Shown piece by piece: positions 49,791 to 60,909 of a stretch of 64,000 nucleotides of DNA. Under the pieces are notes generated by a model. That model saw nothing but the letters and a program-made list of their open reading frames with translations. It was not told where the DNA came from and made no database searches. The translations under genes were made by a program, and so were the position numbers. Each line of letters opens with the position of its first letter. Position 1 is the stretch's first letter. Source of the DNA: Kudoa neothunni (lineage: Eukaryota; Cnidaria); contig OZ199840.1 of NCBI GenBank assembly GCA_964304625.1, positions 9,920,001-9,984,000 of the forward strand, in the 5' to 3' direction.

Positions 49791-51877
49791 ACTCATTACA
49801 ACAGAATACATGATATTCTATGGCATTCTAGAGTCATTTATTGGCATTTAGATTGACTTAATTAAATCATAATATTGGATAATATCAACTTTGTTGGAAA
49901 AATTTCTTTTATTTCTCACAATACCGAACGTTCGAATACCGTGATTTATTGGTTTAATTGGATTAAAATATAAAGTAACTAGTGCGAATAGCAAAACCCT
50001 GAATTTTACCAAAATCGCGTCAAACAAATACAATTTCATATTTTTGTGTATATAGTTAAATTGAAAGTATATACAGTAGTACACGGATATTACGCACTTT
50101 TTTGGGTCAAAACATTTAGGTGCGTGTGCGTAGATAGGGTTGCCAGACAATTTCTGTAAATCGTACCAAATAATGCAATACAATTTAAAATCGTACTAAA
50201 ATTAAAAAAAGGTATTATATTTCAAAAATAATATAAAAAATAGAATTCTCGCAACATTAAACCTCTAATGGATAACGGTTTTGAGGTGTGTTGCACCCCA
50301 AGCCCATTAAAAGAGGAATTTTTCGCTAGCTTAGAGGGTTAAATTAATCAAGACAGAAAAATTTATTGATAGGATCCATTTTTATATTTAAACATCAAAT
50401 CATTATCATTTTCCTTCTCATATAAGTTTATATTTACCATAACTTTAGTTAAATGGTCGGACGGATCCCATCTCAGGAAAATAGTTTATCTTTATAAACA
50501 TCTAGAATGTAAGAGAGCATATATTGTTTCATCTTCCAATATGAATCTGTATTTTTAACTTTTATTTAAACACTCATGAAAATAATCTGTCAGCAGATTC
50601 AGACGAATGAGGCAAAACAAAGAAAGACAACCTTAATTTTTGTAGTAATGAATACTTAAATGTTTCTTCTCTTATTTTATTTGTGACTGCATACCAAAAT
50701 TTCCCTAATCCTTTTAAAAAGATATAACAATTATTCTCCAGCCTAACTTTTATCTATTCAATATCCAAACTTAAATTCTCAGCTTAAACAATAAAATTTG
50801 GAGATTTCTTTGACAGGGCTATAATGGAATGGGGGTTTCCTTCACTGACATTCGCAGGATGTGTTGCTTCCAGTAATTGCAAATGCATGAACTTTGTGAT
50901 GGTCAAGTATATTTGAAATATCTGTTTCGTCAGTAATAAATAGAAATGTAGAGTTTTGGTAAGAAATTGGAAATAAATTTAATTTCTTATTCCAGTGATA
51001 TTTTCATTCTAAATTGATTCTAATTTCCACCCATAATAAAACTAATCCGGAAAAATATAAACTGAGGAGTATTTAAAATTTAACTTTTAGGTGTTTTTTA
51101 GATCAGACTTTTTCTCAAAAGTAATTAAGTATGACTTTAATAATATTTTCCAAAGATTTCCTTAGTTTATGAGCTCTAAATCCTCACCTTTTAATTCAAC
51201 GTTGAGTTTGTTTACTGTAGGTAAGATAAATGTTAAAAAAAGTATAGTCCATTTTATTTATGAGCTTAAATAGAGGTGAAACTATTTTAGGTGCGGTTCA
51301 GTCGTGTTTCCATATGGGCCAACTCTGAGAAACGTCGCGAGAACTGTCCATTCTTCCAATATTGTCTTAATAACCCACTCAAATAACAGTCATCTTGTTC
51401 AGCAGAGATACAATACCATCTGATTCTCGATGCGAAATAATTGTTGTAATTCGTTACATTCGTTTTGACGTTTGAACTATTTGAGGGGCCTATGTTGATT
51501 CTTTGCGATAAGTTTTCTAACACATCATTTCATTATGTGTCACGCAATTATAATAATTTATCTCGAAATTTATTGATCTTAAACCGTACCACCTTTCGTC
51601 AAGGTCGTACCAATACCTTTATTTAGGGCGAAGACGTAGCAACTCTGTTTTTGTTATATTATATCAATGCAACAATATTTGAAAACCTCTTATTTATTAA
51701 TAAGAAATATGAATTTATTGAAGAAAAATATTAAAAAACGTTTGTATATTCGGCTAATTTATAAGCAAAAAAATCTACTGATTTATTTTTCTCTGAAAGA
51801 TTATATATAGATAGTTCATCTATTAATCATGTATTTATGAAATTAAAATTTTAATACGATCGTTATTTTAGTAGATA
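49791..51877. other. Non-coding DNA with transposon-like termini
   Basis: No gene is recognised. 50136 (TAGGGTTGCCAG) and about 51647 (reverse complement CAGAGTTGCTAC) form weakly inverted termini that recall hAT ends, but no matching flanks or transposase support this. Minus frames 49848-50183 and 51287-51523 resemble nothing I know. Confidence 0.4.
50261..50338. mobile_element. 78-bp piggyBac-type MITE
   Basis: Bounded by TTAA at 50257-50260 and 50339-50342. The left end is ACCTCTAA and the reverse complement of the right end is CCCTCTAA. It is comparable in size and right-end sequence (CTTAGAGGG) to the element at 6416-6499. Confidence 0.5.
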
Positions 51878-52488
51878 CAGTCGAACCTCGATTTTCCGGA
51901 AGATATTTTAAAATTTATTTGGATTTTATTGAAATTGTGTGTCGATAAATTTTCTATTATTCGGAATAACGATTTAATCAACAATCTAGGATAAATATGC
52001 CACCCATCACCACCGTACCACATATACTATGTAGCATATATACCAATGCAATCTTTAAACAAAAATTATTCATAAATTTTTATACTAAGACATGAGTTAA
52101 ACACTCAGTTCCTATATAAATTTGTACTCTATCCGAACATTCGTCTGCGCGTATTTAAAAAAACATTAATTGTCGATTATTTAAAAAAATAGATCACCCC
52201 GCGGTAGAGCTGTTCTCTCCCATAATTATGTATTGTTTTCTCTTTTGGTCTCCATATGCTTAGTTAATAGATTATCAACATTTTTAATTTAAATGGTATA
52301 ACTTAAACTATTTTACTAGATGAATAGTAAAAGTTGTTTGTTTATAGATCGAAAAAACAATTGTTAAAATAGAAATTAAAAAAATAAGCACACTTGCAGG
52401 TGTCATTGTTTATGCAAGATTATCCGGAACCTAGCCATTTGTTGAAAACCACTGGTCCCAAATTTTCCGGGTAATCGAGGTAAAACTA
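51878..52488. mobile_element. Non-autonomous pogo/Tigger-type element (611 bp)
   Basis: Flanked by TA on both sides. The left end is CAGTCGAACCTCGATTTTCC and the reverse complement of the right end is TAGTTTTACCTCGATTACCC, a terminal inverted repeat of about 22 bp with the pogo/Tigger consensus style. The interior has no transposase. Confidence 0.7.
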
Positions 52489-52923
52489 TATTACCATTCG
52501 TTTCAACAGCCACTACCCTCATAATTATAAAAATACGTGGTTATCGTACTTAGGGGGTTGATACTAATCAATCTTAACAATTATTTGGTCCAGGAACAAT
52601 AAAATTTAGGAAACACTGATCTAATGATTGGGTTAGATGAAAATTGTTACTATTTACAACAGTAATATTTAATTTATTGAATAAGGTAAGTCATTTATTT
52701 TAATCTCGAACAATAATTAGCTAAATCAATGTGGTTTTTAATAGGATTTCTTGCATTTTTAAACAAAATGAATGAGGATAGAATAACATTAAAATTATTG
52801 TTGTTAATAATATTATCAAATAGTGACAGAATTCGAAACAATAATTAATATGTTTGATTTTTATTTAAAAATATAAAAATCAATTGGTATTAATCTTGAT
52901 CAGTTGTACGTTTTGGCTGGTAT
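52489..52923. other. Non-coding DNA left of the transposon nest
   Basis: AT-rich. It is not similar to the head of the Kunitz unit that resumes at 60267, so the left flank of the nest is not the sequence expected from a simple insertion into a unit. Confidence 0.5.
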
Positions 52924-53193
52924 GGCTAAAGTTTACTTTAGCGCTAGAGCGCGCGTCGATATTAACCCACAGCGGTTCTCATATTTAAATCTTTAAAAAA
53001 TTTAAACTGCAAACAGAGCACAGTTATTAATGATACAGCGTAGAATATTTCTTATAGAATCATTTGGGAAGTTTGAAAATAATCCAAAATACTAAAGGGC
53101 ACGATAAACCACCGACGTGCGTTTTTCCAATTAAACGTTCATGCGTTTGCGCCGAGGAAAAATACAATAATATATTAATAGAATGACAAAATA

Positions 53194-54836
53194 TTATGAA
53201 TTATGATAGATCCTTGAATATGTGATATGCATATAATTTTTGCACTTCATACACAAATAGATAGTGGTGTTTTTTACAAACAACGCATTTGTGCCTTTTT
53301 TCAATGGGTCTACGCTCATTGTTGACCAATCACATAACAACACAGCGTGAATATTTACTAGAGATGATCTTCTAGTAATTTTTTCATTTCGGATCATATT
53401 GGCTACAATACGCATAATATGTGTCGATACTTTTATGTCTCATTTATTCCTATAATTGAGCCATATGCAGGAATTGACCGCTGCCATTGAGATAATATTT
53501 GTGAACAAGGGCCAGTACCAATTTTCCCAACGAATTTTTACTCTGTAACTGGATATATTATTGTCTGCGATGTCAACACCTCCCATATGCTTGTTATACA
53601 TACATGAGACATATAGATGAACTATCGTCGTGTAGCACTTTCTTGTTTTACAATAAAGCGTTATATACTGGATTGATTCAACAGAAAGCACATTAATATG
53701 AAAGGGAATTGGTTTTGTATCGTTGTAATAAACGCAATTTATTTTGGTTGAGCGATCTTCGTACGACTCATAATAACCACTAGGTTTCTTTTCCATTATC
53801 TTAGGATCTGCTAAGGGGCATTTATATCTCTCTTCTTCTATTCAGCTATCAATTTATAAGAGTTGAAAAAATTGTCGAATAAAGATGTCATTTCTTCCTT
53901 CAAGTTCTTCAACAAATTTTAACACAAAACTGCCACCTAAACCAAGACTTTTGTGATACGATTCTTCCTTACCGGTGTACACATTAAAATTGTAAATATA
54001 ACCATCAGAAGATGTTTAAAGCGAAAACGAACCGGTTTCCCTTTTATGTACATTTCGCAGGTATGATGGCCTTTGTATGGTATCATTTGTTCGTCAATCG
54101 CGAAGTTATTATGGAAAAAACCAGATTTTTTATGATTTTTATTCATTTTTTCAATGAATGGTCTTACTTTGAAAGGTTTATCAGTTTTATCCTACTTTGA
54201 ATTGTCGTTAAAATGTAGATATTTTTTTATTAATTTGAATCTACTGTATGACATTGACTTTTTCACAAGTTCAACGCCAGCGTCCATAGCAGACTCCCAA
54301 TACATATGCTGCTGGGATAATTTATTATATCCAGTTAATAATAAAATGTCGACGAAACATTTGAGTTCCTTTATCGTCAAATGAAATTTATGGTCGTTCC
54401 TTTGTTGAGCGTATAAATTTGTTTCTTTAACGATATGCAATAACTAGTTTTCGTCAAAAATTTCTGGACAACTTTCATATGACTCATACATGTTCGAATC
54501 ATCATTATCGATAATATTTATTATACTATGGATTATCATATCTTCATTTATTGAGTTTGTCAACGAATTATAATGTGGGATGATTTTACGCCATCTCTCT
54601 CCGCCATTTTAAATGTTTTCATCATGCTCGACGTTAATTAAAGTTTCCATTTCGCCGCATATCTCAGGGACAGTTCCAATCTCAATGTTGTCGTAATCTC
54701 TGTGGACGAACTCATCCTCTTCATCGGTCAATGTATCCACATGATCTGAAGGTATGACCATAAAATCAACCGTATTTGGTAATTCATCGATATTTTCAAT
54801 ATTTTCGATGGCATCGACTAAGCTTCTGTACCTCAT
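53194..54836 (-). pseudogene. piggyBac A transposase, heavily broken
   Basis: Pieces in order from 54836 downward: an acidic N-terminus (DTLTDEEDEF), IKELKCFVDILLLTGYNKL (catalytic-domain entry), FAIDEQMIPYKGHH (first Asp), LFDNFFNSYKLI (second Asp, about 53860-53900), and KHMGGVDIADNNISSYRV (third Asp region). A C-terminal cysteine-rich tail (CDWSTMSV..., CMKC) follows at 53194-53415. The three catalytic Asp are still recognisable, but at least five frames are needed to read the gene, so it is dead. It is clearly older than piggyBac B. Confidence 0.85.
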
Positions 54837-54930
54837 CTTAAAGCTTCCACCTTGAGGTTAACAAAAAGATTAATTGAGAAATCGCATGCCGGTAGTTTAT
54901 CGTGCTCTTTTCGGCATTGTTTTATGTTGG

Positions 54931-54998
54931 TAATTATTTGTAGCTCTCTTATATATTATGTTTAATTCTTTACTTATATTAAACTTCTAGTAATATAT
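54931..54998 (+). repeat. 68-bp direct repeat, left of the MULE
   Basis: Runs TAATTATTTGTAGCTCTC through TAATATAT. It matches 56519-56586 with a single A/G difference. Confidence 0.95.
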
Positions 54999-56518
54999 GG
55001 CTATCCATTTTTTCGCCGGCAAAAGTGCGCACGCGTGCCACAAAAAATAGACTGTAATAGAGAATAATAATAGTTTTAAAAGAAGTATCAATATTAAATT
55101 GATATTTATTGGTCAAAATTAAATCCAAAATACATGCTTAAACTTGCAAGATATGAAAGCCCATCATATAAGTTGTAATTTTTAACAATTTCGCTTATTA
55201 GACATTTTCTAGTGGATAAATTTGTGATACTTCTTGGATTATTTGTTTTTATTTGCATTTTTCTCACTTTTTTTGTAATAGCGTTATGAATTTCCATAGA
55301 TTAGGATGCGCTGAGTGAGTCTTTCTTTTCAGAGAACCGTGCCAAGCTTCTAGTGCATTATTTGTGGAACCATACCCCCCAAGAACAGGGTCATATACAG
55401 ACCAAAATTTCGTGTATGATACCAATCCAGTGCTTGTATTAATTTTTTTGTAAATATACTCCTTTTTTTAAAATTTTTCGAATTCATCAATTTTAATACC
55501 ACAGTTTATTCTTGAATGTATCCTTTAAGAGTTCGTACATCCTGACGACATCACATTCTGGAACGTAACATAATAATATTATTGGCTTTATGTAGGATTT
55601 TAGGATCTTCGATTGCTTATAATGACTCGCCAGGTCTACATTTTGTATTTTTCTCCATATTGTTTTGGCGAAATGGAAATGGCAGTGCTTAATTTCAGTT
55701 TTCTTAAAAACCTCATTAAACGATTTCCAAATTGCTACTTCGAAATCACAGAAAAAATATTTGGGTTCATAGGGACCAACTTTATCGTAAATCATTTTGA
55801 AAAAAGTAGAATATGTTTCATATTTTTTGTTTTGCATCAAGCAAAAAACTATCGGTGATACGTGTGCTCCTATTTGTGTGTGTAATGTAAAAAGTTGGTA
55901 AATGTCTCGGGGCACAATCCAAAAAGTACCATCACCATACCATACCAAAGATTTATTCAAAAATTCCATTATTTTAGGATGGTAAAAAACTAAGATTCTA
56001 TCAGTAGAACCAACACCACTATCGAAATGCAAAAACTACTGACCACTGAGTGTTTTCTTTAAATTTTTTGGAATATCGTCATATTTAGAGATAGGCTTAA
56101 TACCCATTTTCCGCCTAATTTTAGTTATTGAATCGGAGATACTTTCGTATTTGTTGATAATTTTAATCTCATCCAGGTTTTCATTTTCGAAGGCCTTGAT
56201 GATGATATCAGAAGGTGGTAATGGAGTAATAATTGCTTGATGTCTGATCTTTTCGCGAATTTTCAAATTGGTAATCTCATTTTTATGATTTTCGTGAGTG
56301 TGACCATCTCATCAATCACGTTTTTTTCTCAATACATGTATATATTCTACCGCAACATCCTCGGTTACGACATCTCCAACTAAGTCCCTTTTTTGTTCTT
56401 GAATCATAATTATATATAAAATCATTATATATAATCATTTCTTTATTCCTTTTTGATAAAATCACAGATATGCCAGAGATTTCGGTACCGGCGAAAAATC
56501 GTAAGGTGATTATTTTGA
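54999..56518 (-). mobile_element. MULE DNA transposon relic (about 1.5 kb) between 68-bp direct repeats
   Basis: The segment between the 68-bp repeats holds a minus-strand MULE transposase. Near its ends are inverted TTTTTCGCCGG motifs (55009-55019, and as CCGGCGAAAAA at 56489-56499). The duplication is far longer than the 9-11 bp usual for MULE insertion. Confidence 0.65.
55106..56320 (-). pseudogene. MULE transposase, broken
   Basis: From high to low coordinates: HTHENHKNEI (end of a zinc-finger-like N-terminus), then IREKIRHQAIITP...DDIPKNLKKTLSGQ (typical pre-catalytic linker). After an in-frame TAG comes FDSGVGSTDRILVF, WYGDGTFWIVP (first Asp), YFFCDFEVAIWKSF (second Asp) and HCHFHFAKTIWRKI. 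After a frame change comes YGSTNNALEAWHGSLKRK (catalytic Glu) and HPNLW. It is therefore nearly complete, with one in-frame stop, one frameshift and another stop in the region before the Glu. The closest type is the FLYWCH-associated animal MULEs. Confidence 0.85.
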
Positions 56519-56586
56519 TAATTATTTGTAGCTCTCTTATATATTATGTTTAATTCTTTACTTATATTAAACTTCTGGTAATATAT
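56519..56586 (+). repeat. 68-bp direct repeat, right of the MULE
   Basis: Matches 54931-54998 at 67 of 68 positions. Confidence 0.95.
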
Positions 56587-56775
56587 TATTATATTCTAAA
56601 AATATAATATTTTTAAATAACAGTTTAGTAGAATTCCTGTTCTATTTGTATGTTGTCACATTACAAGGGTAATATAGAACAGTATCTGGCACAATGTAAA
56701 ATATATTTAATGAATATTTTTATATAATATAGAAATTATACATATGAATCATATATCCTAGAATTACATTATTAG

Positions 56776-59225
56776 CCTTCCGAGCATGCCAAAACCGACT
56801 ATACACCAAGCGTTTTTTGGGGTCCAATGGGCCCCAGGTTTTTATTCGTTTATTTGGTTTCAAAAATTATAAAAGGAAGTTTTTAAGTTTTTAAAAAATT
56901 CTATCGTAGAGAAAAAATAATAGTTCCAAAATATTGCTGTTCCGACATAATCCGGAAATCACAGAACAACAAATTCGATTTATTTTTGTTATTTCTCTAT
57001 TTTAATTTGATTAAATCGCATCGTATAATGAAAGATGTTATGTAAAAATTATAATTAGAAAAAAATTAACAAAGATATACTCAAAAGACAGCTGGTACAG
57101 TTTTTATGAATCTGGTATTATTAGAATTTATTTCATTATTTTCGTACTATTTCAAATATAAAACGTTCTTAAAGTTATAAATATATTTACAAAATGTTTC
57201 AAACTTTTTATGCCTGTCACCTCAGATATAATAATCACAACGACACCTAATTTTGTTAACATTGGCAATTTAGATATACATGTTGCACTATGATCTACCG
57301 CAAATTTACGTTTATGATTGAAGAATGTATCAGTAAGAACAAAGTAATAAACAAAACAGATATATATATATATATAGATTAATTTTTAGGTTGATTTACA
57401 CAGTTAGAACAAATGATTTTTGAATGGCTATTGCAGCAATGTTTCGAGCACTTATAACAGCGTGTTTTTGTTTTTTTATCAGATAACCTAGCACAAATGT
57501 TACATCTTTTTTTCGATGTAGAGAGAGTATTTTCGTCGAATGGAATAGATTCATCGCCGCTAACAAAAGGTTTGAATAATGAATCCGCCAACTGTTCCAA
57601 ATATTGGTTTCTTGAGATACTGGGATTCTTGAAAATGACTTTATATAAGTAATAGGAATTAACCAGGCTTATATCAATCATGTTGTAAAAAATCACCATT
57701 GGCCACCCTTTGGTATATCTTTTTACGCTCGTCATTGACAATATTCGGTCGATCGTATCCACGCCTCCTTCGGTTCTATTGTAGTCCACAATAACTTCAG
57801 GTTTTTTGTTTTATCATCTGTAAAATTTGTGTTGTTGGAAGAAGTAGCTAGTAAAATAACTGCTTTATTCTTTTTTGGCACATATGATAATAGCATATTT
57901 TTGCCATTAAATACAAAAATAGACGAAAAAACCTCTCTTGATTTTAGTGGCTTTAATATAGGCGGGATGTCTCTTTTATTATGTCTGAGTGTTCCTAACA
58001 ATGTTAAATTTAGATCAAGAAGTTTCTTCCCCAGCGGAACCGATGTGAAAAAGTTATCGCATACGATATTTCGTCCGGTTTCTTTTAAATAAGAACAAAG
58101 ATCTAAAACGACATTTTCTCCAACATTTTTTGCTCTTTGGGTATTTTTATTTCTACCGAGATAGACAGATATATTGTGGGTAAAATTGGTGATTGGATCA
58201 GTTAGAAGAAAAAACTTTATGCCATACACAGCTGGTTTGGAAGGCATATACTGTTTAAATGAACATCTACCACGAAACGCAACTAGTTGTTCATCAACAG
58301 TTAGATCATCATGCGGAATTAAACACATGTGTAAAATATTTTTCCATTTTTCGAATACTTCCCCTATGTAGCAGAATTTGTCGTTGACCTTGCGAATTTC
58401 CCTAGTCTCATAGTCATCAAAATGAAGACTTCTGTTAATCTGTGTAAACCTTGCCAATGGCATAATCTTTCGGAAAATCTCACGTCCTTTATCAATACTC
58501 CATAATTGTTTGAGGGATTCCATTTTGGATTTGAATATTGACATGTAAATTAAAATACCAAGATACGCTTTAAATTCAATAATATTTAGCATCTTCCATT
58601 TTTCACCATAATGAAAAGCCCCATATTTGTGTGTTAGCAGTGACGGTTTCATCAAATTCATCATTGAAGAATAATGTAAAACAATCATCAATATTACAAA
58701 TCCGTGAGTTTGAATATGCAGTTATGCCCGGCTTTTTCGTCATCATATTTTCTTTTCTAGATTTTGTAGTGGTTGGGATAGCGGATGTCCACAACACATC
58801 ATTTTTATCCAAGTATAAATTGTTGTGATCTAAATCATCTAAATAATCATCTTCAATCTCTTCCATTTCACGACAAATATGCAATCCGGTGAAACCGCAC
58901 ACCTACGGAAACCAACAAACTCGAATTTTCTAATTGATTGCAACTATAGAAACTTTTATAAACTTGTTATTTTTTTTCATAATTTTATAATTTAATATAT
59001 GAAGAAAATGTGGGGTCCGTTGGACCCCATAAAATGCCAGGTGTATAAAATTGATATAAAATCTCGATTGGAAGGAAATCTCAAATTATTAAAAAATATT
59101 TAAAAAATAAACTAAATTTTTGAGGAATAATAATAGTAAAGTCGATATTTTAGACAACAGGTGATCCGCAAAACCCCCTCGACATTCGTTTTGTGGTCCA
59201 TTGGACCCCAAAAATACTCGGAATG
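56776..59225 (-). mobile_element. piggyBac B (2.45 kb), youngest element of the nest
   Basis: Target site: TTAG at 56772-56775 on the left (a changed TTAA) and TTAA at 59226-59229 on the right. Inverted ends: left CCTTCCGAGCAT, right (reverse complement) CATTCCGAGTAT. Subterminal palindromes of the type GGGGTCCAATGGACCCC occur once near the left end (about 56818-56835) and twice near the right end (about 59011-59027 and 59191-59210). Size and minus-strand transposase are typical. Confidence 0.85.
57379..58902 (-). pseudogene. piggyBac B transposase, two frameshifts from intact
   Basis: Three overlapping frames. 58902-58603: acidic N-terminus (EEIEDDYLDDLD), then DDCFTLFFNDEFDETV. 58691-57732: catalytic core with LTVDEQLVAFRGRC (first Asp), NIVCDNFFTSVPL (second Asp) and a SYVPKKNK loop. 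57789-57379: VDYNRTEGGVDTIDR (third Asp), then the cysteine-rich C-terminus (CNICAR, TRCYKCSKHCC, CSNC) that binds terminal repeats. The breaks fall near a G4 tract at about 58620 and an A6 tract at about 57805, so sequencing error in homopolymers is possible. All catalytic residues and the zinc-binding tail are present. Confidence 0.9.
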
Positions 59226-59349
59226 TTAAACAAATTATTGTAAGATATACAGTGGCGTGAAGACTGTGCCGAAAAGAGAACGAAAAACCGTTATGGGTTA
59301 ATATCGGTTAATTTCGAGACAATATTGAGAGCGGTTTTTTGGTGATAAC

Positions 59350-60135
59350 ATGGATTTAACGATAACTCTTCCCCATGTAGGATCAATAGATCTAGATAAA
59401 GCCAATATCTCTCTTATTGATTTATTATCCTTCAACCAAAAATACTGTATCGATTTTCTAATGCATATTGGGCTACTTAATCGAAACATGAAATGTTGTG
59501 AGAAAAGTGCGTCACTTTCGAGAAGGACAAATTCGTTAGATGGTTATAACTACTACTGCAACCAGTGTTTAAAGAGCCATTCTGTTAGAAAGGGGTCATT
59601 TTTTGAACGAAGTCATTTGAGTTTTGTACAAATTTTAAAAATTCTTTATTATTATGGAAAAGGTATAACAAATCAAGAATTTTTAATGGATGAAATAAAT
59701 GTCTCATCTAGAACAATCGTTGATTGGAAGAATTTCATCAGAAACATTTATTCAAATCATATCATTGAACACTCCAGTAAAATTGGTGGACCTTATATCA
59801 TTGTTCAAATAGATGAAATAGGCGAGGTATTTATGGAAATAACAACCAGAAGAAACCAAAAAACACTAGAATCCATCATTGCCAACAATGTTGAAACCGG
59901 ATTTATAATATGGTCAGATTGCTGGGGTGGCTACAGGAGCCTTGATTCTGTTGGAGATTTTCATGAGGTAGTTATCCACTCAAAAGAGTTTGTTTCATCA
60001 CAAGGTGTCCACACAAACAGAATTGAGAACATTTGGGGAGCTTGTAAACGAAAATTTAATAACTTTCGAAACAAGAAACCCAATCTGATAAAATCATATT
60101 TGTCAGAATATATTTTCAAAAAAATTCAAAAATAG
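59350..60135 (+). CDS. Merlin transposase, open frame with internal shortening
   Basis: 261 residues, ATG to TAG. Zinc-ribbon-like cysteines (CCEKSA..., YYCNQCLKS), SVRKGSFFERS, and a helix-turn-helix-like segment (NQEFLMDEINVSSRTIVDW). Then VQIDEIGE (first Asp), IIWSDCWGGY (second Asp) and HTNRIENIWGACKRKF (Glu). The DDE triad is complete. Compared with relatives, the stretch after the first Asp that normally carries KRKYNRGR...W.FG is missing: only about 35 residues separate the first and second Asp instead of about 70. Either an in-frame deletion has disabled it, or this is a short lineage. The frame is intact while its surroundings are riddled with insertions. Confidence 0.82.
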   Translation: MDLTITLPHVGSIDLDKANISLIDLLSFNQKYCIDFLMHIGLLNRNMKCCEKSASLSRRTNSLDGYNYYCNQCLKSHSVRKGSFFERSHLSFVQILKILYYYGKGITNQEFLMDEINVSSRTIVDWKNFIRNIYSNHIIEHSSKIGGPYIIVQIDEIGEVFMEITTRRNQKTLESIIANNVETGFIIWSDCWGGYRSLDSVGDFHEVVIHSKEFVSSQGVHTNRIENIWGACKRKFNNFRNKKPNLIKSYLSEYIFKKIQK

Positions 60136-60909
60136 AGTTTTTAGAGAAACCATTAATCAAATAAAACTAATCTATAGCTTCAATAATTAAGAATGTGTTT
60201 TATTAAAACTTGTTTTTTCGCGTATATCGACGCGCGTACTAGTTAGTGCTAAAGTAAATTTTAGCCGCACACGCAAGTACGTGAAATTGGACGTGACCGG
60301 TTATACACACATTTTTATTGGTCCCAAGGGGAATTTCGTGAAATTGGTTTCTTACTGTATAATTAATTTACTGAGATGTATTATGTATCAAAATTTCTGT
60401 AAAAACTAGCGACAACCACAAAACGTTGGAATCATAAAATCCCTATCCAAATCCTTAATAATTCTAATTTCAACACATAATCACTTTCGTTTTTTTAAAA
60501 TATTTTCCTTGACCCTCGATTTTTTAAAGGCCTAATTACGATGGATCCGTTGGATCCCCATGAGCGGACTGGTTACTGCAGCAGGTGCGAATATCTTCTG
60601 AACTAACGTTTACATCAAAATCTTTATTTCATAAATACGAATAACAATAATTAAATAATATTATTAAATAGGTTTTGGTCAATTTTTTTAATTCCTATCA
60701 ATTCATTGAACAATATGATTTTAAATCATCATGTTTTGCTCGTATCATGAAATACAAATGAAATCCTGAATGCAATAATATTATTAACAGATTAAATTTA
60801 CTCTATTGGTAAATCAATTGATATAAAAAATATTCCCTAATCAGTTAGTATCATTGTTTCGTAAAGACACGAATATGTGCTATTTGAATTAATTGTTATT
60901 TAATAATAT

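Larger units (their letters stand above)
52966..59297 (-). mobile_element. piggyBac A, inserted into the Merlin and itself interrupted
   Basis: TTAA flanks (52962-52965 and 59298-59301) and inverted ends: left CCCACAGCGGTTCTC, right (reverse complement) CCCATAACGGTTTTTCG. The transposase remnants (53194-54836) lie on the minus strand near the left end. The MULE and piggyBac B together add about 4 kb; without them the element is about 2.3 kb, typical for piggyBac. Confidence 0.75.
52924..60266 (+). mobile_element. Merlin transposon enlarged by nested insertions
   Basis: The ends are inverted: left GGCTAAAGTTTACTTTAGCG, right (reverse complement) GGCTAAAATTTACTTTAGCA, extending to GCGCGTCGATAT on both sides. 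Removing piggyBac A (52966-59297 plus one TTAA) leaves a compact element of about 1 kb carrying the transposase at 59350-60135, a normal Merlin size. No 8-9-bp flanking duplication is seen (GGCTGGTAT on the left, GCACACGCA on the right). Confidence 0.75.

Noticed and set aside
50136-51647. Inverted TAGGGTTGCCAG / CAGAGTTGCTAC termini as a hAT element
   Set aside because: Only about 9 of 12 terminal bases match, the flanking octamers differ, and the interior shows no transposase.
60280-60345. 56-bp extra segment between two GTGAAATTGG copies as a separate transposon
   Set aside because: Too short and without inverted ends. A partial tandem duplication or a remnant of the Merlin insertion is equally likely.
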